Shown in pieces: positions 11,301 to 23,642 of a DNA stretch of 64,000 bases. The number at the start of each line of letters is the position of its first letter. Within the stretch, counting starts at the first letter, position 1. Origin of the DNA: Humulus lupulus. Taxonomy: Eukaryota; Streptophyta; Magnoliopsida; Rosales; Cannabaceae. The DNA is taken from NCBI RefSeq assembly GCF_963169125.1, contig NC_084799.1, positions 106,159,143-106,223,142 on the forward strand, in the 5' to 3' direction. Under the pieces are notes generated by a model that made no database searches, had not been told where the DNA came from, and worked only from the letters and a program-made list of their open reading frames with translations. The position numbers and the translations under genes were made by a program.

Positions 11301-12605
11301 GTGATAAATTTCGACAAGCTCATTTTATCTAAAGACAATGTTTTTGTGGGAAAGGGACACGCTTGTGATGGCATGTTCAAGCTTTGTACTTCTATTGACA
11401 ATGTGAATAATAAAGTTTCTTCTTGTTGTTGTTATATGCTTGTCTCAAATTCTATTACTTTGTGGCATGTTAGACTTGCACATATAGGATTTAGCCCAAT
11501 TAAAAGAGCTGCAAAATGTGAATTAATTGATTGTGATAATGTTGAGAATGAAAAATGTGAATTATGTGTTAAATCTAATATGGCAAAGAAACATTTTCCT
11601 AGTGTTGAAAGAAACTCTAGGTTGTTAGATTTGATACATAGTGATTTATGTGAACTTAATGGAATGTTGACTGGAGGAGGAAGTAGATATTTTATTGCTT
11701 ACATTGATGATTACTCTAGGTTCACATATGAATATTTGCTTAAAAATAAAGATGAAGCATTTGATGTGTTTAAAGTGTATAAAGAGAAAGTTGAAAATCA
11801 ACTTGAAAGGAAAATTAAAATACTTAGAAGTGATATGGGTGGTGAATATTTTTCAAATGAATTTAACTTGTTTTGTGAAGAACATGGAATAATTCATGAA
11901 TGTACAACCCCTTATACTCCACAACAAAATGGTAAAGTAGAAATAAAGAATAGAACATTTATTGAGATGATTAATGCTATGCTATTGCACTCTAAATTGA
12001 ATTTTAGTTTGTGGGGTGAAGCCTTGCTATCCGCTTGTCATATTTTGAATCATATTCCCGTGAAGAAAAATGATACATCTCCATATGAGTTATGGAAAGG
12101 AAAGAAACCAAACATTAGTTATCTTAAAGTGTGGAGGTGTCTTGCTTATTGCAAGAGCACATATCCAAAAAGGACAAAGTTGGGTCCAAGAGCTATAAGA
12201 TTTGCATTTGTGGGTTATGCACAGAATAGCAAAGCTTATAGATTATTAGACTTGGAGTCTAATGTAATAATTGAATCTAGAGAGGTTGAGTTCTTTGAGA
12301 ACATGTCATGCGATGACAAGAAGTTAGAACCAACTCAAACTAGAGAGCCTCAAGAGGAGACTCCTGGAATGGTTGGTGAGCAACCTCAATTGCCTAGAAG
12401 GAGCCAAAGGCTCAAAGATTTGGGATCAAATGAGAAGTGTTCTCCAATAGAGACACTATACCTTGTTGATGGTGATAATGAGGAAGTTACTTGGAAACAT
12501 CCAATAGTACTTCTAATAAAAGATGATCCCAAAACCTTTAAGGAAGCAACGTCTTCAGGGGACTCCGCTTTTTGGAAGCAGACAATTAATGATGACATGG
12601 ATTAA
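11301..12605 (+). pseudogene. pol: GAG-pre-integrase and integrase of Copia-1
   Basis: One open frame of 434 codons starting on GTG, so it is an internal piece of a polyprotein. The HHCC zinc-binding domain is visible as WHVRLAH and CELC (about residues 54-90). The integrase core has IHSDLCEL (first Asp), LRSDMGGEY (second Asp) and NGKVEIKNRT (Glu), so the DDE catalytic triad is present. A post-integrase linker ends with the usual RT-proximal FKEATSSGDSAFWKQ. It joins element cDNA to the host chromosome in functional relatives. Upstream gag and downstream RT are broken, so activity is unlikely. Confidence 0.85.
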
Positions 12606-12927
12606 ATTATGTCAAACCACACCTGGGAATTGGTTGACCTTCCAAAGGGGTCCAAACCAATTGGGTGAAAATGGGTATTTAGAAAGAAATACCATATTGA
12701 TGGCACCATACAAATCTTCAAGGCTAGGCTAGTAGCCAAAGGTTTCAAACAAAGAGAGGGAATAGATTACCAAAGAATACTTGGTTCAAACTTTAAGCTA
12801 CTAATCATTTTGATAAAACCTTGTGGTATTTTCACTAAGATAAAGTTCAAACCAAAAGGCACCTTATTTTATGCACAAAAACTGTTTAAGCTATAGAATA
12901 TGGCTTGTATTTAACCAAGTAGGGGAT
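12606..12927 (+). pseudogene. pol: Reverse transcriptase remnant and polypurine tract of Copia-1
   Basis: After the stop at 12603, translation in shifting frames still shows the first RT residues: NHTWELVDLPKGSKPIG, KWVFRKKYHIDG and ARLVAKGFKQREGIDY. RT similarity stops near 12770. The fingers/palm catalytic YVDD region and RNase H are deleted. About 100 bp of non-coding sequence and the purine-rich AGTAGGGGAT precede the 3' LTR. Confidence 0.75.
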
Positions 12928-13143
12928 TGTTATGATTGGTTAAATACAAATGATAAGTGTTAAAATACAAGCAAGGTATAAACACTTAGTAGAATTCATA
13001 TAATGAAGATGTGAATTTGAGTTTCAATTGTAGGCACTTATAAAATGCAAATTTGGGTCCAAAGTGATACATGAGAGTATCTAAGGGTTCCCAAAAAGTT
13101 TGGTAGCATTTGGAGCATTTTTGGGACCTTTGGAAGTGTCCAA
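12928..13143 (+). repeat. Truncated 3' LTR of Copia-1
   Basis: Matches 9291-9505 closely and then stops abruptly after GGAAGTGTCCAA. The remaining ~650 bp of the LTR are missing. The breakpoint joins the segment 13144-13347. Confidence 0.85.
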
Positions 13144-13347
13144 TGCTCCGGGTGCAGCGCATACACGAGCTTCGTGAGCCTAGACCCAACATTGCCAGTG
13201 GACCGGTGGCCCGAGCCACGGTTGGAAATCCAATGGGTTTAGCCGAGGGAGCACGTGTGTGAGGCACAGTCCGATTGTGTGGGCGATGGAGGAAATTAAA
13301 CTTGTGGGCCCGATGCCACGTCGGATGTTGTGTGAAGAGGTACCATT
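13144..13347 (-). other. GC-rich remnant resembling a Copia leader and primer-binding region
   Basis: Read on the minus strand, sequence after the LTR end at 13348 is AAATGGTACCTCTTCACA. The proper leader of Copia-2 next to its right LTR is AAATGGTACC, AGAGCCA and TCTTCACA. The two differ by a 7-bp gap inside the PBS. The rest of the segment is unlike the Copia-2 leader. I infer it is the leader of a second, related minus-strand Copia copy. Confidence 0.45.
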
Positions 13348-16300
13348 TGTTGGTTTTTATTGATCAAATCAGAGATTATACGCAATGGAACAACAATCAA
13401 ATTGTCAGTTTAATCCCATAAGATTTCTAGATCTACTTCTTCACATGCATATATATATTGAATCAAAGACAAAAATAGAAAAAATTACCTCAGGTCCTTC
13501 CTTGCTGCTATCTTTTTGTATGGCTAAATCCTTGAGATCTCACACCAAGATCTTCCAAAATGTTCTCAGCACACAAAGAACGAGTCTGGGCTCGCTATAC
13601 AAACAATAGGAAAAAAAACTATTTATTAGATGTTCTCAACACATGAGATCTGATAAAGTTTGGACCTAGATTTCGTGAAGAACAGTGACTTTTGTTTTGT
13701 ATCACTGTTCTCTTTCTCTGAGAGAGATTTCTAGATATTTTTCTATCCCTGAAAAGTTCCGCTCTGTAAAACTGATATCCTATATTTAATATATCCAATA
13801 TATTAAAATATTTTATTTTAAACAATTTAATATAATTGATCAGTTATCAGATTTTTGTTTAAATAATAATATTTTAATCATATTAAAATATTTCATTATT
13901 TATTTAATATTTAAATAACTAAAATTGTGGAACCAAGAAACTGATCACAGTCTCTTATGCGTGTAGCACAGTGACTGTGCACTGTGCTACACGTGTACCA
14001 CATGCTAGTGATGGCATGTGATTTTTCTCAATTTTTATTATTATTTAAATACCAAAAATCCCAAAAAATAAATTAATTCAAAATTAATTATATTTTTGTT
14101 AAATCAAATAATTAATTATTTCTTAATTAATTAATTACACATAATTAAACAATAATTATGTTTGATACATAGAAAAATATTTTACTTATCACATAAGTCA
14201 TTTTTGTCCATTTTTGTATTTACCTTTGTTAGTGATTGTTTGAGCCATTTCGAGAACCATGGACCTATAACATTAAGCTCCAATAAATAAACTAAATAAT
14301 TAAACTCTTTAATTATAATAGTTAATTTATTAATTCTGATATTACTCCACTATAAATTTAGAATTGCACTATTTATGTTATAGATATACTTTTACAGAAA
14401 TCTTTTCTTAAGTCGTCCATTGATATAACCATCTTACAATAGTTCAACCCTCTAATTAATTAGTTCATAAATTAGAATGGAAGAATCACCATTTTACCTT
14501 TCTAATTTACTTCTTATTCCTTAAGTACCATTAATTCACTAGTGAATAATTAATCTATAATCTAATTATAGATTTGAGCATAAAATCATTCAGTTCCAGA
14601 ATTAACCCTTAAGGGAACTAATATACGATCCGTTAGGAAAGATTAGATTCTGTATTGTTGATACATGTTCCCAGCCATCCATGATATTAAATGCAATGCC
14701 CTGGTTAACCAAGACCGTTACACTGTGTGTTTAAAATAGTGCAAGACTTGCTAACCAAGTCATTCAGACAAAGTGTAAACTCTATACCATTATCAGAGTA
14801 AGAATAAAAAGATTTTGGTCACAAACAGGCTATTTCCATTTAAAAATGACGGTTTAATACATGGAGACTCAAAACAGGGTTTAGGTGTCTTAGATACAAC
14901 AAATTCTAGAAGTTACAAATAGTTCAAGCCACTCTAATGGCAAAATATACATTTTAGGTTTCCGTTCCTGTATAATCTCTCGACCGTGGCGGCCGAGCAG
15001 CTGACGATGTACACCTCGCCCCCAGAGCTCTCCAACTCATGGTTGATTCAGCCTACCCTTGCCTTAACCTGCACCACGTAGCACCCGTGAGCCAAGGCCC
15101 AGCAAGAAAGCATAATAACATAGCAAGATCAGCAACACTTATCAAATATTTCACAATGCTCAACCAAGAATTCAATATTTCATAACATTTATCCAATCAG
15201 TAATAACAGTTTGTCATCCAAACAATCAACCAACTACATTCATAACACAATATTCATATTCATAATCAATAGATTGTCAAATCCATCAAATAACATTCAG
15301 GGTTGGCGCCCTTAGTCGCACCCTCTATTTAACACACTGTCTTCGGCTCATTAGGGCCGCCCCCAGTGTAATACTCACTGACTCCGGCCAGCTTAACCGA
15401 GCTCAGTGATAAATAAGCTGCCTCAGCTACCAGTGGCCGAGCCGCGCCCCAGTGCGCAAATATTGATTCCGTCACCCTTAGGCCGGTAATCGCATGTCCC
15501 ATGGCATAATAACACCATCTCACGACATGATATACAAATGTAGGGAGCTCTTAGTCCCATCGTGTCCACATGGTTAATCACATTCACATAACAATGCATA
15601 CAAACATAGGGAACACTTAGTCCCAACCTAACCACATACTCAGGTGCAGCTTTCTTACCTTTTTCACTAGCTTTGATCACTTGACTCCTTGAGCACGATC
15701 CCCCTCGAGCCCTAGCGCTTACCTAATCACAATCATGGCCAAAGTCATTATAAATCCCCAAGTTCAAAACCTAGCCCCGGGGCCAATCCCGAGCCCCCGG
15801 GAAGTCCTAGTTCCACCAAACAAGGTGGTGGAACCAAACCCCAAACCTTAGGTCAAAAACCCTTGCAAACAATCCTAAAATCCACTTCAGGAAGCAGGGT
15901 AGCGCTACAGCGCTCATGGGAGGGCGCTACAGCGCTACAAACAGAAGCCAAAATCCCTCAGCAAACTTGGCCTAGCGCTACAGAGCCCAAAGGCTAGCGC
16001 TGTAGCGCTAGTCACAGACAGATTTACACCAATTTTCCTCCTCTGCGATTTTCTCGAACCAAAACTCTTCCAACTCTTTCCCAATCTCAAAAACAACCTC
16101 ATGACCATATTCCACTCATCCCAAGCACCCCAAACATCTAGAACTCAAGCACATGCATCCACAAACTCAGAATTCACCATAGCCACTCCTAAGCTCCAAA
16201 ACTTAATCAAAACCAGCTGAACAACAAAGTTAGAGTTTAGGCTTTATACTTTTGATAGAATTTCGACCACAAGCTGTATCTAAACCTTCTTGGCGTGCTT

Positions 16301-17795
16301 CTCCTCAGTCTTAAGCATGAATTCCCTAAAGTTCCATCCAATTCAACTTAGCACCATAGCTCAAAAACCAGAAATGAAAACCAAACCAGCAACTGAAGAG
16401 ATTACAGAACCTTACCTCAAGTGATGGCCTAATCTTGCTAAACCCTTGCCAAATCCTCAATCTTTGCTCAATAACCTTGTGGCTTAATTGGACTAACTTT
16501 CCTCTGAGTTTTACTCCAGAAACCCTCGAGAAATTGGTGAAGAAAACATAAACCGACTTAGAGAACCCTCTCTGTTTTCCCTTCTTTCTTTTCCCTTCCT
16601 TTTCTTTCTTTTTCAGACTTCTCCAATATTCTACAAATCCCACTAACATAAAGCCCTGGTATTATCTAACTTCTGTAAGCTAAATGACTAGTATGCCCTC
16701 CCCATTAAGTCTAAACCCTTTAATCCACTTAAGGGCATTTTAGTCATTTTACCCAATTCCCGCTAATTCCTCGAGTGTCTCTAATATTTCCCGCTTAATT
16801 CCCGATACCTAATTAGTTATCAATATTATTCCTCAATGTCATAATAGACTCCAGTATATTCGCTAAATTCCCATTTATACCCCTAAGCTCACTCCGAGCC
16901 AGGTATAAATCCCCGCCATGACTTTTCGCCACTTTGCTCGCTAGGATCGTCTCGAGTCACAGATCACAAATATATCCACATAATAATGTGGTCTCAACAT
17001 TAACCTACCAATATACACACAAATACACAATTACACTCTCAATGAGCCAAATTACCATAATGCCCTCACAGCAGAGTATATATAGTCCCATGCACGCCTT
17101 TATCATCATATAATAATATGACCCACACAATCATGCATATAATCACATAATAGTACAGTAAATAAATTATGGCCCTCCCGGCCTCCTAATCAAGGTCCTA
17201 AACCTTATTAGGAAATTTGGGTCGTTACATTAAATCTCCAAAACAAAAGTCATTAGCCTCATTCTTTGAAGAGACCTTAATGAATGAATCAAAAGATTTA
17301 ATAAACACGAACATGAGTTCGTGAACACTCATGATTTAGGTTGATCTACAAATGATCATTAGTTATGATATGAATTACAAGTCTTTATTGTTAAATGGTT
17401 TTTGGATAAAGACTTTAATTCATATCGGTCCATGTCATATATAATCATATTATATAAAGCACCTTTACCGAGATGTCTTTCCACATCAATAATCTGAATC
17501 TAGATTATTTGTATTTTTATGATACTCAGTAAACCGTACTTACAACTCCAATTAAAGAATTCCATAACTTTAATTTGTTGTTGCTGACTATTTTTATTCA
17601 TTCATGTGATCTTAATTCTCTCGTACTAATACAAGATCACATCCTCAATAATGAATATGGAATTTTTTTGATATTTACAAAATTATTCAAACATTAATTT
17701 AACAATCTAAATATAACAATAATAATAAACCATTGTATTTATTTATTCATAAAAAAACAAATGTCTTTACATGCTTTTAGGACACACTCCTAACA
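13348..17795 (-). repeat. Left LTR of Copia-2, interrupted
   Basis: Same sequence as 23658-25563 apart from the insertion 14692-17229. On the minus strand it begins TGTTAGGAGTGTGTCCTAAA at 17795 and ends in ACCAACA at 13348. By position it is the 3' LTR, but its outer side carries a PBS-like remnant, which is a feature of a 5' LTR. Confidence 0.85.
14692..17229 (-). mobile_element. Solo LTR of the TGTAACG Gypsy-type group, 2538 bp
   Basis: On the minus strand it starts TGTAACGACCCAAATTTCC and ends CCAGGGCATTGCA. The 5-bp TSD TTAAA is at 14687-14691 and 17230-17234, and the Copia-2 LTR resumes exactly where it stopped. It contains a cluster of AGCGCT palindromes (15901-16012), a conserved block TTGGCTCACGGGTGCTACG and intron-like signals (donor at 15658, acceptor at 15069, minus strand). 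Frames at 15329-15680 and 16326-16649 have no recognisable product. Confidence 0.85.
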
Positions 17796-17810
17796 ATCTC
17801 CCACTTGTAC

Positions 17811-19181
17811 TTAAAGCAAGTGAGGCGTTTCTCGCAATCCCATATTACGTACATGACCCTCGAATTGCTTTGCTGGAAGCATCTTCGTGAATGGGTCCGC
17901 CAGGTTGTGTTCTGATGCGATTTTCAGAATGGTCACATCTCCTCTATGTACGATTTCTCTGACTAAGTGGTATTTGCGCTCTATATGCTTTCCCCACTTG
18001 TGGCTTCTTGGTTCTTTAGAATTGGCCACTGCTCCACTGTTGTCACAGTAAAGAACAAGTGGTTTCTCCACTTCTGGAACTACCTCCAAATCTGTGTATA
18101 ACTTTTTCAGCGAAACTGCTTCCTTAGCTGCTTCACGAGCTTTTATGTATTCAGCTTCCATGGTTGAATCAGCTATACTGGATTGCTTAATGCTTCTCCA
18201 GACAACTGCTCCACCACCAAGAGTGAATACTGACCCAGAAGTAGACTTTATACTATCCTTGTTAGATTGAAAATCTGAGTCAGTGTATCTAGTAGGTTTG
18301 AGGTCACTACCCGAATATACTAGCATATAGTCTCTCATTCTCCTGAGATACTTGAGGATATGTTTCACCGCAATCCAGTGTTCCAAACCTGGATTTGATT
18401 GATAAGGACTGAAAATCCCTACTGCATAACATATGTCAGGTCTAGTACATAACATTGCATACATTAGGCTCTCTACAGCTGATGCATAGGGATACTTTCT
18501 CATATCCTCTTGCTCTTGTGGTGTCTTTGGACAATGATCTTTGCAAAGAGTAATTCCATATCTGGTCGACAATTGACCTTTTTTGGAATTCTCCATAAAG
18601 AATCTTTCAAGCACTTTATCAATATAATTTGCTTGTGAAAGTGCTAGGAGCTTGTTCTTTCTATCTCTTAGAATTTTAATGCCTAGAACATAACTCGCTT
18701 CTCCCAAATCTTTCATTTGGAATTTGTCAGTCAACCATTTCTTTACATTTGATAATGTCTCTACATCATTCCCAATGAGTAGGACATCATCAACATAAAG
18801 AACTAAGAAAACTACAATTTTTCCTTTGATGTATTTATAAACACATGCTTCGTCAACATTTTGTTCAAAACCATATGTTTTAATAGTTTCATCAAATGTT
18901 AAGTTCCAAGATCTTGATGCTTGTTTCAATCCATATATGGATTTCAAAAATTTGCATACCTTTTGATCTTGATCCTTCTTTATAAACCCTTCTGCTTGTT
19001 CCATATAAATGGTTTCATCAAGGTGGCCATTCAGAAAAGCTATCTTGACGTCCATTTGCCATATTTCATAATTATAGATGGCAACTATGGATAAGAGTAT
19101 GCGAATGGACTTAAGCATGGCCACGGGATAAAATGTTTCTTCGTAGTCCACACCCTCTCTCTGTGTGTAGCCTTTGGCCAC
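17811..19181 (-). pseudogene. pol: Reverse transcriptase and RNase H of Copia-2
   Basis: An open frame of 456 codons, the least damaged enzyme region here. It begins inside the RT (AKGYTQREGVDYEETF) and keeps QMDVKIAFLNG, YGLKQASRSWN and the catalytic YVDDVLLIGND. RNase H follows with YTDSDFQ, STMEAEY and LYCDNSGAV supplying its acidic residues, then the usual tail HNLADPFTKMLP. In relatives these enzymes copy element RNA into cDNA and remove the RNA strand. The N-terminal RT part lies in another frame (19202-19300). It ends 15 bp before the 3' LTR. Confidence 0.85.
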
Positions 19182-19201
19182 AAGCCTTGCTTTATAGGTC
19201 T

Positions 19202-19759
19202 CTACCTTTCCATCTGCACCCCTTTTCTTCTTGTAGATCCATTTGCATCAATGGCATTAACATTGTCAGGCAGATCTACAAGCTCCCAGACTGAATTGGA
19301 ATAGATTGATTCCATTTCGTGATTCATGGGATCTTTCCACTTATCAACATCAGGGTCTTCCATTGCTTCTTTAAAAGTCAATGGATCATCCTTTTCAGAA
19401 TCTGATACAAGAACGTGTGCCTCATGTTCGTAGCGAATAGGTTGTCTCACAATCCTCCCACTACGACGTTCCACTAGTTTTTCCTTTTCAGGAATTGTGG
19501 TTTCTTTTGTTGTTTTATCATTAATTGATGAAGAGGATGGAGATGAAATATTATCTGTCATTAATTTCTCTAAAACTACTTTGCTCCGAGGTTTAAAATC
19601 ATTCATATAGTCATGTTCTAAAAAGGTTGCATTTGTCGAAAATAATACCTTTTGATCACTTGGGCTATAGAAATATCCACCTCTTATTTTTGGAGCATAG
19701 CCCACAAATATACACACTTCAGACCTAGAATCCAGTTTTCCAAATTTAGGTCTTAGCAC
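19202..19759 (-). pseudogene. pol: Integrase C-terminal and linker region of Copia-2
   Basis: 185-codon frame. It begins LRPKFGKLDSRSEVCIFVGY, the usual post-core Copia integrase segment, then a Ser/Thr/Lys-rich linker, then DPLTFKEAMEDPDVDKWKD and VWELVDLP leading into RT. The frame is lost just before the RT core near 19202, and another break separates it from the integrase core. Confidence 0.8.
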
Positions 19760-20177
19760 ATGAGCAGGACAACCCCAAATACGGAAATGTCGTAAACTAG
19801 ATTTACTTCCGTTCCAGAGGTGTCTTTATCACGGTTTTAGATGGAACTACATTCAAAATGTAGTTAGCCATTTGAAGTGCATATCCCCAAAACGATAAGG
19901 GAAGTGAAGAGTAGCTTATCATAGACCTGACCATGTCCAACAGAGTCCAGTTTCTTCTCTCTGAAACTCCGTTTTATTGTGGCGTTCCAGGTGCTGTGAG
20001 TTGGGATAGAATTCCATGCTCCAGCAAGAAATCTTTGAATTTAGAATCCAAATATTCACCACCACGATCAGATCGAAGTGTTTTTAAATATTTACCTAAT
20101 TTCTTCTCAGCTAAAGCTTTGAAGTCTTTAAACCTATCAAAAGTTTCTGACTTCTTAAGCATTAGGTACACATGACC
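19760..20177 (-). pseudogene. pol: Integrase core fragments of Copia-2
   Basis: Split over frames. The second catalytic Asp is in LKTLRSDRGGEYLDSKF and the glutamate in NGVSERRNWTLLDMVR, with a CAA-to-TAA type stop just before NGVSE. The first Asp (IHSDVCGP) is in the neighbouring gag-protease frame. The start residue of the 19974-20171 frame is GTG, not a real start. Confidence 0.8.
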
Positions 20178-21802
20178 TTATCTAGAATAGTCATCAGTAA
20201 ATGTGACAAAATATTCATAACCACCTCGAGCTTGAATGTTAATTGGACCACATACATCACTATGTATTAGCTCTAGTGGTTCTTTGGCTCTAGTTCCCTT
20301 CGAAGTGAAAGGTCGTTTAGTCAATTTTCCTTCTAAACAGGATTCACAAACCGATAGGGTTCCAACTGTTAGTTCCCTTAGAGGTCCATCTTTAGTTAAC
20401 CGGTTTATCCTATCTAGACTAATATGACCGAATATTAAGTTCCATAGATACGTGTCATTTTCTTTAGAAACCTTTTGTCTTTTGTTACTTAGTGGAACAA
20501 CTACTTTAAACAATTCAGAATTATTGAGCGATTTTTCTATTGGATTAAGCATGTATAGTCCGTCCTTTTGTTTTGCATGAAAAATATTGTTCCCATTCCT
20601 TGAAATAAAAATCATATTATTATTAAAAGAAATGCCAAATTTTTTTTCATGTAACAAAGATAAAGAAATAATGTTTCTAGTAATTTCAGGAATAAATAGC
20701 ACATTATTCAAAACTAGAAAATTGGTCTTAAAATTCAAACGAACTGTTCCACATGCTTTAGCTGAAACAAGCGCTCCACTTCCCACTCTCATAGTCATCT
20801 CTCCTTGCTCCAACTGCTTTGCGGACTCAAGCATCTGCAAACAAGAACAAACATGGTTAGTGGAACCAAAATCAACTATACATGATAATTTATCTTGTTC
20901 CACCATACAAGCTTCGAGTACAAGTAAATCTGATTTACCTTTCTTTTTCTCTTTTAGCTCGGCGAGATACTTTGGACAGTTTCTCTTCCAATGACCTTCG
21001 ACATTACAATGGAAACACTTTCCTTTGGGTGCCTTTTGTTTAGGGTCATTGTTCTTTTTGTTCTTGGGCGCCTTGGATGACTTCTTTGCCTTTTTCGGAT
21101 TGTCCTTTTTAGGTTTGCTGTCATTGTTATTGCCTTTTCTTTTCTTCTTAGATGAAGATGGTTTTGCTTCAGCAACATTTGCTTTAGCCTGACTTGAGAT
21201 GGTCTTATTCAAAGACTCAAAAGTTTGTAATTCATTCAGCAATTGTGTCATGTTAAAATCCAATTTGTTCATGACATAATTGGTTGTGAATGTAGAAAAA
21301 GCAGGAGTTAAAGACTCAAGTATGATGCTTACTTGTGTCTTTTCATCCATGACTGCTCCATGTGTCTTAGCTTCATGAAGTACGCTGATCATGTTCAAAA
21401 CATGCTCACGCACAGATTGACCTTTCTTCATCTTAGCATTCATGTAGGTTCTAGTAGCCTCATGACGGCTTTGATCAGATGGGCGCCCAAACATTTCCTT
21501 AAGAGATTCTAATATTTCAAAAGCAGTTTCCATGGATTCATGCTTTGTTCGTAAGACATCACTCATGCTTACAAGCATATAGCACTTGGCTTTGTTATTG
21601 GATTGAATCCATGCATCAAATTTGTCTCGAACATGTTTTGGGGCATTGGCGCTAGGTTCTTCAGGACATTCCTCATTTAGGACAAACTTGTGATTTTCAC
21701 TAACCAACAACAAATTCATATTTGATTCCATTTTATGAAGTTATCACCAGATAATTTTTCTTGTGCAATCAAAGCAGTGATGGGATTTCCAGAGATAGAC
21801 AT
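20178..21802 (-). pseudogene. gag: gag, protease and pre-integrase of Copia-2
   Basis: The likely start is ATG at 21802 (MSISGNPITALIAQEKLSGD). A 1-nt indel near 21725 moves the frame, after which 517 codons are open to 20178. Order: UBN2-type gag (to about residue 170), Lys-rich linker, CCHC zinc knuckle CFHCNVEGHWKRNC, protease site IVDFGSTNHVC, GAG-pre-integrase with HHCC residues ending CESCLEGKLTKRPF, and integrase start LIHSDVCGP. The protease motif is normally DSG; Ser is replaced by Phe, which should abolish cleavage. Confidence 0.85.
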
Positions 21803-23642
21803 ATTCTGAATACAATAAAAAATACAAATATTATTATTATATTTAGAAAAATAAATATCAAAACTTTTAGAAATTAAACGTGATGCATGAGCACAATTAA
21901 AACACATAAAATAAAGAATAATTTCCACGATAAAATTTTCTAACAATTAAAGTGCCGCCTTAGGGTTGGTCAAATTAATTTTAGAGAATTTAGAAGACAT
22001 TCTTATCTTTATTGTTTAATACTTAAAATAACTCTTTATTTTCTCTTTTAAACATTAAAGTACCACTTAGTTTGGTCAAGTTATGATTATCCACTGCAAA
22101 AGCTTAATCATAACTTTGTGAGTGTAACCCATTATTTCGGAGTTCATGACTTAACTTAGGACATGCCGCCTTAGGGTCGGTCAAGCCTAAAATACATCAT
22201 TAGTTCCTATCTATGTAAGAAATACAACCTTGCTATTGATATGTCTAGACACCTTCCTTGGGGGGACGAAAACAAAGCCGTCACGAGGCGCTATTCATAT
22301 CTCACGGTGTTATATTAATAATGGAGACCACGGGTTATGTTTGAGATATCAACCCTCTCCCACTCACTATTTTGAAATAAGTGTTTTTAACCTAATTAAT
22401 TCCAAATTAATTATAACATCTTTAAACCTTATGAACATAATTAAAATTGGAAAGAAAGCGAGTTTCTAGGTCCATATCCAATTTTAAATTACCAATCATG
22501 TTCATCTAAACTTTACTAAAAAAAAAGAACACTTGTAAAAATAAAGTTGGTTTAAAGAAATTATGTCATAAAGACTAAAAATTTGGTGTGATATTTGACC
22601 AAGTTTTCAAAATAAAACTAAGTAATTTACATGCAATTGATTTCGCAAAACAATTCACATAAACACATATAGGACAATCCTAATAATCATGTTTCTACTA
22701 ATGAGATGCATGATTACGACCGTGTGAGTTTTTATGTATGACATACAATGCATGAACATGTTATCAATCACATAAAAAAATTATTTAAATAAATAAACAA
22801 TAAATGTTGAACTGGGTGTTTTTGGGTATTTCTAATTTTACAACCACTTTATAAAATTAAAAAATAAAATAAAAATGCCTTGATCTCCATCGGGCTTCTT
22901 TACTTTACTGTCGGTAGGATATGTGTCGTTGTTGGTCCAGAATAATAATAAGAAAACAATTTTCTAATTATTTTGATTAATTAAAACAAACGTATAAATA
23001 ATCATTATTTTTATTTTTCTTTTTAATTAAAACAACTTTTAATTAAAACTGAAATGAATTTAAATTAAAATAAGTTATTTTGAAAAAATAAAATTTAAAT
23101 AAGATATTAAAAATGGTTTGTTAAGATAACAAAAATATCTCATTATTTAAATATCAAATTTCAAAAATAGGATATTTAAACATTTTAAATTTTTTTAAAA
23201 AATAACAAATTAATTTCAGAAAAAATAAAAAAAATAAAAAAAATTCTGGACCAGTCAGGCGGGGACACGTGGCGTCAAACGGGGCTGCCGGGGCTGGACT
23301 GTACGGAACCGTACGGATCCGTACGGCGTCCGTACGACATCCCGGTAGCGGCTCGGAGGATCGGTGGCTGAATTCTGAATCCCGGGCTCCGTTCTGACTT
23401 TTGTGTGATCGGAATTACAATTTTATGGTGTCAAAAACCAAATAAAATTACATAAATCCTATGCCCTTTAATGGCTTACACAATTATCTAATCATAAACA
23501 AATCCTAACCCAAAAACACCATACAATTAACGATTCAACATTCTCATGCATTCAATCACATTAAACCATCTATTCATTCATCAAAATAAATAAATGCATA
23601 AAAGTAAACCCACACAGATTCAATACATATATATGTGAAGAT
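21803..23642 (-). other. Leader of Copia-2
   Basis: About 1.8 kb between PBS and gag without a supported coding region. It contains a GC-rich island at 23260-23400 with four CGTACG-type palindromes (23301-23336) and a block at 22250-22290 that recurs in the Copia-3 leader (28745-28785). The rest is AT-rich. The frame at 22230-22469 is on the antisense strand and not supported. Confidence 0.65.

Larger units (their letters stand above)
9291..13143 (+). mobile_element. Copia-1, Ty1/Copia element with large internal and 3' deletions
   Basis: 5' LTR 9291-10156, gag from 10161, integrase 11301-12605, a short RT remnant, a purine-rich tract AGTAGGGGAT before 12928, and a 3' LTR of which only 216 bp remain. 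The LTR start TGTTATGATTGGTTAAATAC repeats at both ends. I counted about 5 differences over the ~214 comparable bases. Most of RT and all of RNase H are absent. The left flank is GTAGC; the right TSD was lost with the 3' LTR end. Confidence 0.85.

Noticed and set aside
16326..16649. 107-codon minus-strand frame
   Set aside because: Within the solo LTR 14692-17229; Lys/Glu/Gly-rich from a purine-rich stretch; the related LTR at 62091 has the same pyrimidine-rich region without an equivalent frame that I could confirm.
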